Assembly: GCA_002476625.1 (NCBI GenBank)
Contig: DLLC01000036.1
Coordinates: 1-10,226 of the forward strand
Direction: 5' to 3'
DNA length: 10,226 nt
Source: Porphyromonadaceae bacterium UBA7572
GTDB taxonomy: Bacteria > Bacteroidota > Bacteroidia > Bacteroidales > Muribaculaceae
Each line of letters opens with the position of its first letter. Position 1 is the stretch's first letter. Under the pieces are notes generated by a model. It was not told the DNA's origin. It did not search any database and was given only the letters and a program-made list of their open reading frames with translations. Made by a program: the position numbers and the translations under genes. Of the stretch, positions 1 to 5,009 are shown in pieces.

Positions 1-14
1 AATGTAATTAAACC

Positions 15-203
15 TTACCAGACGAAAAAAATCCAGAGAAGTCCTTTTATTTCCGATAGGATAGCGTCAATAAATATGATTTCCGCAATAGAGTCCGTCT
101 TACAATACTGTATAAAGAAAACCACTGTCATTATTTGACTGCTAATTGCATATAGCCACATCAGACATGCTAAAATGCCAGATCCAAAATTATTATCGCT
201 CAT
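15..203 (-). CDS. small hypothetical two-helix membrane protein
   Basis: This is a 62-residue ORF with an ATG start and TAA stop. I do not recognise a family. Two hydrophobic stretches, about residues 9-32 and 42-62, would each span a membrane, and a short segment with charged residues (K35, D37, E41) separates them. No catalytic motif is visible. Its start lies 30 nt after the stop of the upstream lipoprotein gene on the same strand, so it is probably the last gene of the three-gene operon that begins at 1296. Base composition is A+T-rich like the lipoprotein gene. It could be a small inner-membrane partner of the lipoprotein, but that is inferred from position only. A short hydrophobic ORF in A+T-rich DNA can also arise by chance, so I am only moderately sure it is a gene. 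Confidence 0.5.
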   Translation of the reverse strand: MSDNNFGSGILACLMWLYAISSQIMTVVFFIQYCKTDSIAEIIFIDAILSEIKGLLWIFFVW

Positions 204-233
204 TTGATTTGTTTTAAAGATTAATGTATCTAT

Positions 234-896
234 TTAATATCCCATCACTTTATCAATCATATTTTCCGAAAACCTAATGCGCAAAACATTTGGGGTGTTT
301 TCATTTACCGCATTGAATGCCCAATTCTTTCCTTTATTTGTAGACACAGCAATTGTCTTATCCGGAGTTGTATATAATTGGAGTTTTTTCCCAACCGTAT
401 TTAATACAATTTCAAATACATATATCACATCATCACCTTGTGAAACCTTTCTTAGTATCCTACTTACAATAAAATCTATATTGACGCCATAGCCTTTATA
501 CTTATTTGTTGTCTGTATCATTTCGTCTGAGACGGAGGCAAAAAAAACTCTCATAATGCTATCATCAGACTTACCTGGATAATACTTTCTGTAATATTTA
601 ATTGCATCTTTGTATTGGTAATGAGATACATTGTCAAAGTCTCCATGTAGTAGCGCTGAGGTATATGAAGCAAATTGTTTGAGCATATTTTCCTCCATTT
701 TATTCTTGGCTTTATATGGAATAACCTCCCCTAAAAAAAAGCCCTTAGGGATTTGTTTGTCTGACACGCATTCTTTTACTACTGGCTCATAATTATACTC
801 TTCACAAGCAACTGTACTGTTTTGATTATGAGAGCCTGCGCATGAAAAGAGAACAAAAGCAGGAAAAAGTCCGAGAACTGTTTTTATTTTGTTCAT
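234..896 (-). CDS. predicted lipoprotein of unknown function
   Basis: The protein has 220 residues if started at the ATG at 894-896. The frame extends six codons further to a TTG at 912-914, but only the ATG puts a normal signal peptide at the N terminus: K3 and K5, a hydrophobic core at 7-17, and a lipobox-like LFSC with Cys19 as the lipidation site. The residues after Cys19 (AGSHNQ) carry no acidic patch, so the Bacteroidota surface-export signal appears absent and the protein probably faces the periplasm. The mature part has helix-like segments followed by a C-terminal part that looks beta-rich and ends in a conserved-looking RFSENMIDKVMGY. An NTF2-like fold is possible, but this is a guess from pattern alone. 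It sits between the TerB-like gene (28 nt upstream) and a small membrane gene (30 nt downstream), so all three are probably co-transcribed. Confidence 0.75.
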   Translation of the reverse strand: MNKIKTVLGLFPAFVLFSCAGSHNQNSTVACEEYNYEPVVKECVSDKQIPKGFFLGEVIPYKAKNKMEENMLKQFASYTSALLHGDFDNVSHYQYKDAIKYYRKYYPGKSDDSIMRVFFASVSDEMIQTTNKYKGYGVNIDFIVSRILRKVSQGDDVIYVFEIVLNTVGKKLQLYTTPDKTIAVSTNKGKNWAFNAVNENTPNVLRIRFSENMIDKVMGY

Positions 897-924
897 ATTT
901 ATCTCATATTTCAATGAACTGTTG

Positions 925-1296
925 TCAGTGAGTTCTCCAGTACTCTGCTGCTTCTGCTATGTTCATAGTAGGGAAGCCTGCAAGTGATGATGTGAGCTGC
1001 CATAGCTTCACTTCTGAGTCATCAATGTCCCCATCACAAATCATTATTGTGGCCAAGAATCCGCATACAAATTTCTTTTGATTATCATCAAGAGCGGCAA
1101 GAGTGGCAAGCATTGTCGATGGAGTCATAGCATCGGCCAATGTTAATAAAAGTTCCAGTTGTTTTGGTGTGACTCCAAACTCTGCCATTCCAATAGAAAC
1201 CACTCTTTTTTCCTCTTCTTCAACTTTGCCATCGGCATTGATCATGCACATTCCTACTTTTAGAACTGCGGACAATTGCAAATTATTAAACTGCAT
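925..1296 (-). CDS. TerB-like (tellurite-resistance TerB family) protein
   Basis: This is a 123-residue, helix-rich cytoplasmic protein. Two acidic, metal-binding-like segments typical of TerB domains are visible: N20-ADGKVEEEEK (20-30) and C87-DGDIDDSE (87-95). Each falls at a helix junction, as in TerB-fold proteins. TerB domains occur in tellurite-resistance and stress modules and in proteins such as DjlA, where they are thought to bind metal or mediate protein contacts, so the name does not prove tellurite resistance. The ATG at 1294-1296 is the first good start. It is the first gene of an apparent operon with the lipoprotein and the small membrane protein. No Bacteroidota promoter box is evident in the 80 nt before it, directly after a strong terminator at 1376-1412, so its own promoter is unclear. 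Partial read-through from the upstream RNA is one possibility. Confidence 0.75.
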   Translation of the reverse strand: MQFNNLQLSAVLKVGMCMINADGKVEEEEKRVVSIGMAEFGVTPKQLELLLTLADAMTPSTMLATLAALDDNQKKFVCGFLATIMICDGDIDDSEVKLWQLTSSLAGFPTMNIAEAAEYWRTH

Positions 1297-1375
1297 AATG
1301 GTATTTTTTTTTGCCTATGGGTCCCCGGATTTGGCGGTTTTTCTTTTTGATGATTTTTTTGTGGCTCCAGGGCAT

Positions 1376-1412
1376 AAAAAAAGCGCAGGACCTGTATCTG
1401 CCCGTCCCGCAC
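1376..1412 (-). terminator. intrinsic terminator of the candidate RNA
   Basis: On the minus strand GTGCGGGAC pairs with GTCCTGCGC as a 9-bp stem with two G-U pairs, over a 12-nt loop, directly followed by seven T residues (1382 to 1376). The plus strand has no T tract after the same hairpin, so the direction is clearly minus. No annotated minus-strand gene lies immediately upstream, so the terminator itself is evidence for an RNA gene ending here. Confidence 0.8.
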
Positions 1413-1563
1413 TCCAAGGCCCTGAGATTGCCGTCGCTGCCAGAACGAGCAACTCAGACCCCACGCGGATATGATATAGTATACACTTATCCGTTACCGC
1501 TCCGCCACGCAAGGTGGCAATGCTGTGCGAATTGTGTATACTAATAAGCATACCGATGGGCAT

Positions 1564-1674
1564 CTATTGTTGCTTTTCTTCTGGGCAGCTATTAAAAAGT
1601 TTCTCAGGCTTTTGGAGTGCCAAGAACAAAGCGAAATAAACGCCTTCTTTAATTACTGGAATCCCCATACCCAT
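1564..1674 (-). CDS. possible 36-residue ORF inside the candidate RNA
   Basis: An ATG at 1672-1674 opens a frame of 36 codons ending in TAG at 1564-1566. The residues begin MGMGIPVIKEGVYFALFLAL and end with a charged tail, KPEKLFNSCPEEKQQ in outline. The sequence looks protein-like, with a short hydrophobic middle and a polar end, and it begins near the base of the first structured domain of the candidate RNA. No Shine-Dalgarno sequence is obvious, but these bacteria often lack one. It may be a real small protein, the coding part of a dual-function RNA, or a chance frame inside a structured RNA. Only conservation at codon level would decide. Confidence 0.22.
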   Translation of the reverse strand: MGMGIPVIKEGVYFALFLALQKPEKLFNSCPEEKQQ

Positions 1675-1732
1675 CTGCACCGCTGTGCGTTGGTTCCCGA
1701 TGGCTTAATGCCACCATCCGTATGGAGACACG

Positions 1733-1740
1733 CAAATTTA
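1733..1740 (-). promoter_or_regulatory. sigma-ABfr-type -7 box for the candidate RNA
   Basis: The minus strand reads TAAATTTG, a full match to the Bacteroidota -7 consensus TAnnTTTG. Transcription would start near 1726-1731, exactly where the first long stem of the candidate RNA begins. The upstream element at the expected -33 distance (about 1760-1763, GTTA) matches TTTG poorly, so this is a probable rather than certain promoter. Confidence 0.5.
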
Positions 1741-1760
1741 TAAAAAATAATCCAATCTTT

Positions 1761-1837
1761 AACCACGAATTTCTCGAATCGCACGAAAGAAATGTGATTA
1801 TAATTAAAAATTTTGTTGAATTAGTAAATTCGCGGTT
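1761..1837. repeat. imperfect inverted repeat with 9-nt internal repeats
   Basis: AACCACGAATTT at 1761-1772 is the inverted complement, with one mismatch, of AAATTCGCGGTT at 1826-1837, separated by 53 A+T-rich bases. The left arm continues into three 9-nt units of related sequence (CACGAATTT, CTCGAATCG, CACGAAAGA; 1764-1790). It resembles the degenerate CACGAATTT-type intergenic palindromes seen in many Bacteroidales genomes, recalled from general knowledge and not checked. It lies between the divergent metX and candidate-RNA promoters. Confidence 0.5.
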
Positions 1838-1885
1838 ATATATTTTGAATTATCTTAATTGATGAGAAAATAATTTTAGTGTAAG

Positions 1886-1917
1886 TTTGCGGTGTAGAAT
1901 AAATATTTGTAATTTTG
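1886..1917 (+). promoter_or_regulatory. sigma-ABfr-type promoter of metX-hom
   Basis: A -33 element TTTG at 1886-1889 and a -7 element TAATTTTG at 1910-1917 (full match to TAnnTTTG) are separated by 20 bp, the usual geometry for Bacteroidota housekeeping promoters. The start would fall near 1922-1926, leaving a leader of only about 10 nt before the metX ATG. If this is the promoter used, no leader riboswitch can control the operon. Confidence 0.65.
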
Positions 1918-1933
1918 TGTCGTTTTAGGAAAT

Positions 1934-2956
1934 ATGAGTAAGATTTTTGAATATAATAAGGTATTTGTGCTGGAAAGCGGAGAGCGTCTTCCTTCCTTGA
2001 GGGTGGCCTACCACACTTACGGCTCTTTGAATGCCGACAAAAGCAATGTGGTGTGGGTGTGTCACGCCCTCACAGCCAACAGCGATGTGGCTGACTGGTG
2101 GCCTGGAACGGTGGAAGCTGGCCGCTTTCTCGATCCGGCGAAATATTTTGTGGTGTGCGCCAATATTTTAGGGTCGTGCTATGGCACTACTGGACCGGCG
2201 GATATCTGCCCCTCTTCGCACGAGCCGTGGTACGGTGATTTTCCCAAGGTCACTATCCGCGATATGGTGCGTGTGCATCAGCTGCTGGCTGCGTATTTAG
2301 GAATCGTTCGCGTAAGATTGCTGATAGGCAGCAGTGTGGGCGGCTTTCAGTGTCTTGAGTGGTGTGTGATGCAGCCAGCCTTTGCAGAGCGCTGCGTGCT
2401 GATTGCCACCGGGGCGCAAGCCTATCCTTGGGGTGTGGCGTTCAACGAAAGCCAGCGTATGGCGATAGAAGGCGACCCTACTTTTGGCGAACGTAATGCC
2501 GAGGCTGGACTAAACGGGATGGCGGTGGCACGTGCCTTAGCGTTGCTGAGCTACCGTGGCGGTAGCGCATACAATAAAACACAAGCCGACCCACCACAGC
2601 CTTACGCCACTCCTTTCGAGCACCGCGTGCAGTCGTACCAGCGGTATCAGGGCGAGAAGTTGCGCAGGCGTTTTAATGCTTACTCCTATTACCGCTTGCT
2701 CCAGGCCTATGACTCGCACAATTTGGGGCGTGGCCGTGGAGGCGTGGGAAAGGCGCTGCGGAGTATTATTGCGCGCACATTAGTGGTGAGCATATCGAGC
2801 GACTTGCTTTTTCCGCCCTCTGATCATCAGGTGATGGTGGAGAATATCCCTGATTGTGAATACCGTGTCATCGACTCCGATTTTGGCCACGATGGCTTTT
2901 TGGTGGAGAGTGAAAAGCTGAATGACATTATTCAGGCGTTTATGAACAAACAATAG
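1934..2956 (+). CDS. metX: homoserine O-acetyltransferase (MetX family)
   Basis: A 340-residue alpha/beta-hydrolase of the MetX type, which transfers an acyl group from acyl-CoA to the hydroxyl of L-homoserine and so activates it for direct sulfhydrylation on the way to methionine. The N-terminal CHALTANSDVADWW (43-56) is the family's oxyanion/substrate region. The nucleophile elbow GSSVGGFQCLEW (132-143) places the catalytic Ser at 134; D290 in SISSD and H319 in GHDGF complete the triad. The usual helical lid lies at about 165-275. Length is normal, with no fused MetW domain. Acetyl versus succinyl specificity cannot be settled by name alone, though acetyl is the usual assignment in this phylum. 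The gene has its own promoter 10-20 nt upstream, and hom follows after 16 nt, so substrate and consumer enzymes are co-expressed. Cytoplasmic. Confidence 0.93.
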   Translation: MSKIFEYNKVFVLESGERLPSLRVAYHTYGSLNADKSNVVWVCHALTANSDVADWWPGTVEAGRFLDPAKYFVVCANILGSCYGTTGPADICPSSHEPWYGDFPKVTIRDMVRVHQLLAAYLGIVRVRLLIGSSVGGFQCLEWCVMQPAFAERCVLIATGAQAYPWGVAFNESQRMAIEGDPTFGERNAEAGLNGMAVARALALLSYRGGSAYNKTQADPPQPYATPFEHRVQSYQRYQGEKLRRRFNAYSYYRLLQAYDSHNLGRGRGGVGKALRSIIARTLVVSISSDLLFPPSDHQVMVENIPDCEYRVIDSDFGHDGFLVESEKLNDIIQAFMNKQ

Positions 2957-2972
2957 AGAAATATTATTAAGA

Positions 2973-4169
2973 ATGGAGACAAAGCAAATTCGCATCGGGC
3001 TGTTTGGCTTCGGTACTGTGGGCAAAGGACTGTACGATGTGTTGAAAAAAATCAAGCCTGAAAATGTGAGCATAGTGAAAGTATGTGTGCGAAATGTGGC
3101 TAAGCATCAGGCTGAGGCTCCAGAAATTGAGTTCACGAATAATGCCGATGAGGTGTTTGCCGACGAACGCGTCAATTTTATCGTAGAGCTGATTGATGAT
3201 GCAGAAGCCGCTTACGCCATCGTGAAGCGCGCCCTGTTGTCTAAATTGCCTGTGGTGAGCGGCAATAAGAAGATGCTGGCACGCCACATTCAAGAGATGA
3301 TTCACCTTCAGCGCCATACTGGCACTGCCTTGCTCTACGATGCGTCGGCGTGCGGCAGCATCCCCGTGATCCGGAATCTTGAGGAATATTACGACAACGA
3401 TTTGCTCATCAGCGTGAAAGGCATTCTCAACGGATCGTCAAATTTTATTCTCTCCAAAATTTTCAATGAGGGGATGGACTATGCTGAGGCCCTGCGTGAG
3501 GCGCAGCGTTTAGGGTTTGCCGAGAGCGATCCCACGCTCGACATTGGCGGATGGGATTCGCTCTTTAAGCTGATTATCATCACCGTGCATGCCTTTGGCG
3601 TGTATGTGCCACCAGAGCTGGTTTTCACATTTGGCATAGGCCGCATGAATGAGCACGACATTCAGTTTGCGCAAGAAAAGCGCCGCCGCATCAAGCTCGT
3701 GGGTTGGGCAGAGAAAGTGGATGATGACCGGATAGTGCTTTCTGTGATGCCGCATCTGCTTTCACGGCAGAAGTACATCTACAGCGTGGAGGACGAGTTC
3801 AATGGTGTGGTGATTAAAGGCTTGTTCTACTATAAGCAATTTATGTTCGGGCAGGGCGCAGGCGGCTTCCCCACTGGCTCGGCCGTGCTGAGCGACATCA
3901 CCGCACAGCTCTACGACTACCGCTATCAGTACAAAAAACTGCAAAGCCCTCATCAGTTGCACTTCACCAACGACTATCAAGTGCGCATCTACTATCGTTA
4001 CGACAGTCCGGCGTCGCTCAATTTGCTTGACTTCACCACCATTCACGAGAGTTATTACAGCGACAGCTATAAATATGTGGTGGGCGACATCAGCTTGGCG
4101 CAGCTCCAGGCCCAGGCCGGAACGCTGCGTGAAAGCGACGTGTTCGTCTGCCTCTACCCAGCCGACTGA
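2973..4169 (+). CDS. hom: homoserine dehydrogenase, monofunctional
   Basis: 398 residues. It reduces aspartate semialdehyde to homoserine with NAD(P)H. The N-terminal Rossmann fold shows GFGTVG (12-17) and R40 at the end of beta2. The catalytic domain contains SGNKKML (96-102), GILNGSSNFIL (150-160), EAQRLGF..E184..DPTLD (176-190), and D195/K199, which align in spacing with the catalytic Asp/Lys pair of yeast homoserine dehydrogenase. GQGAGGFPTGSAVLSDI (293-309) is the family signature near the end of this domain. The last ~65 residues begin like an ACT domain (YQVRIYYRYDSP, 335-346) but lack the usual glycine after the proline and do not continue recognisably, so threonine feedback control may be lost. 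No aspartokinase domain is fused. It follows metX by 16 nt, suggesting a role in supplying homoserine for methionine. Confidence 0.92.
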   Translation: METKQIRIGLFGFGTVGKGLYDVLKKIKPENVSIVKVCVRNVAKHQAEAPEIEFTNNADEVFADERVNFIVELIDDAEAAYAIVKRALLSKLPVVSGNKKMLARHIQEMIHLQRHTGTALLYDASACGSIPVIRNLEEYYDNDLLISVKGILNGSSNFILSKIFNEGMDYAEALREAQRLGFAESDPTLDIGGWDSLFKLIIITVHAFGVYVPPELVFTFGIGRMNEHDIQFAQEKRRRIKLVGWAEKVDDDRIVLSVMPHLLSRQKYIYSVEDEFNGVVIKGLFYYKQFMFGQGAGGFPTGSAVLSDITAQLYDYRYQYKKLQSPHQLHFTNDYQVRIYYRYDSPASLNLLDFTTIHESYYSDSYKYVVGDISLAQLQAQAGTLRESDVFVCLYPAD

Positions 4170-4229
4170 CCCCCGTCATTCATTATCGTTACTCCACCGT
4201 TGTTTCCAATTATGGCGCAGGTAGCAGTG

Positions 4230-5009
4230 TCAGTGCATGCCACGGGCTGCGAAAATGGCGTCTTTTGCTTTATTGATTTCCTGCATTTTTCTTGTGGCTG
4301 CGGCTTTCACTTCTTCTCCTAAATGTGCCACACGGTCGGGGTGATGCTGAAGCACCATTTTCTTGTAGGCGCGTCGAATATCTTCGTCGGTGGCATCTGC
4401 CGTCAGTCCCAGCACTTTGTAAGCATCGTCGAGCGATTGTCCGCCAAGGGCGAACATCTGATCCACGATGCCGCTGTCAAGCCCCATGCTGTAGGCAATG
4501 TCACGCAGCGATTTTAATTCCGTGGCATCTACATGGCCATCACTTTTTGAAAGCTCGGCAAGGAAAGCAATTATCTGAATGCGGTGGGCTTCTGGCAAGT
4601 TCTGCCTTATATCCTGGCACACATGCTGGATGGATGTGTGCCAGTAGGCAATGCCTTTGAGGCGTCGCTCATTTTTCAGCCTTTCAAATATGGCCATGCC
4701 TTGCCGCTGGCCTTGTGGACCAAAAGTCTGGTTCAGAAAATTACGGAGAAAGTCGGTCTCGGTCTGGTAAATCTTGCCATCAGCAAAAATGATGTCGGCA
4801 CTCAAGCACATTAGGTAGTATAGAAACGTGCCGTAGGCGCTTCTGCTGCTACCGGTGCTGGTGTTGTCTTGTGCGTTTTGAAGCTCTCCGTTTTTGATAA
4901 AAGAATTGATGATGGCGCCTATCACATAACCGACGATGCCACCAATAAAGCCTCCTAACGCAAAGCCAATGATTGCGCCAATCCAGCTTAATTTGAAGAT
5001 TCCTCTCAT
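4230..5009 (-). CDS. DjlA-like membrane-anchored TerB/J-domain co-chaperone
   Basis: 259 residues, with the same order of parts as E. coli DjlA (about 271 residues): an N-terminal membrane segment (8-37), a TerB-like helical domain (about 60-186) with acidic loops ADGKIYQTE (76-84) and SDGHVDATE (156-164), and a C-terminal J-domain (194-259) carrying HPD at 223-225. J-domains stimulate the ATPase of DnaK through HPD, and the membrane anchor would place this at the cytoplasmic face of the inner membrane. The anchor is a glycine zipper with Gly at 11, 15, 19, 23, 27 and 31, consistent with helix-helix dimerisation as known for DjlA. Its ATG overlaps the nfnB stop (ATGA, 5006-5009), so translation is probably coupled. 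Client proteins are unknown. The convergent 60-nt gap to hom shows no clear terminator. Confidence 0.85.
   Translation of the reverse strand: MRGIFKLSWIGAIIGFALGGFIGGIVGYVIGAIINSFIKNGELQNAQDNTSTGSSRSAYGTFLYYLMCLSADIIFADGKIYQTETDFLRNFLNQTFGPQGQRQGMAIFERLKNERRLKGIAYWHTSIQHVCQDIRQNLPEAHRIQIIAFLAELSKSDGHVDATELKSLRDIAYSMGLDSGIVDQMFALGGQSLDDAYKVLGLTADATDEDIRRAYKKMVLQHHPDRVAHLGEEVKAAATRKMQEINKAKDAIFAARGMH

Larger units (their letters stand above)
1376..1729 (-). ncRNA. candidate structured RNA of about 350 nt, class unknown
   Basis: A transcript is inferred on the minus strand from a TAnnTTTG box at 1740-1733 to an intrinsic terminator ending at 1376. Pairings seen directly are: a 9-bp stem 1720-1728 with 1662-1670 (one G-U) closing a domain that contains hairpins at 1701-1713 and 1677-1688; an 8-bp perfect pair 1479-1486 with 1534-1541 enclosing the hairpin 1504-1508/1514-1518; a 6-bp pair 1466-1471 with 1488-1493; and an interrupted stem 1422-1426/1453-1457, 1428-1431/1449-1452, 1434-1436/1446-1448. 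The last part resembles a long hairpin with a central bubble, so a 6S-like RNA (for example the Bacteroidota 6S-Flavo class) is a candidate for the 3' portion. I found no RNase P, tmRNA, SRP RNA or SAM-riboswitch core motifs. The function is unknown and the 5' end is approximate. Confidence 0.5.

Noticed and set aside
1103..1544. Plus-strand frames over the TerB start and the RNA region (1103-1474, 1311-1544)
   Set aside because: They are shadows of the minus-strand TerB-like gene and the structured RNA, with no family resemblance.
1315..1563. 82-codon minus-strand frame ending just before the TerB-like gene
   Set aside because: It runs through the perfect inverted repeats and straight across the intrinsic terminator hairpin and T tract. 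Its composition looks like translated structured RNA, not a protein.
1376..1741. RNase P RNA, tmRNA or SRP RNA
   Set aside because: Length would suit the first two, but the RNase P core GAGGAAAGTCC and ACAGA boxes, a tmRNA tag frame with a tRNA-like 3' end, and the SRP GGAAGCAGC-type loop are all absent on both strands.
1525..1743. 72-codon plus-strand frame
   Set aside because: It is antisense to the candidate RNA and overlaps the stems and promoter box. There is no start context and no recognisable protein pattern.
1741..1933. SAM riboswitch upstream of metX
   Set aside because: I could not find SAM-I or SAM-II core sequences, and the best promoter leaves only about 10 nt of leader.
2537..3317. 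Minus-strand frames opposite metX and hom (2537-2719, 2780-3073, 2967-3317)
   Set aside because: They are shadows of well-supported plus-strand enzymes and have no motifs of their own.
4170..4229. Bidirectional terminator between hom and the DjlA-like gene
   Set aside because: No stem of useful length followed by a T or A tract is visible in the 60-nt convergent gap.
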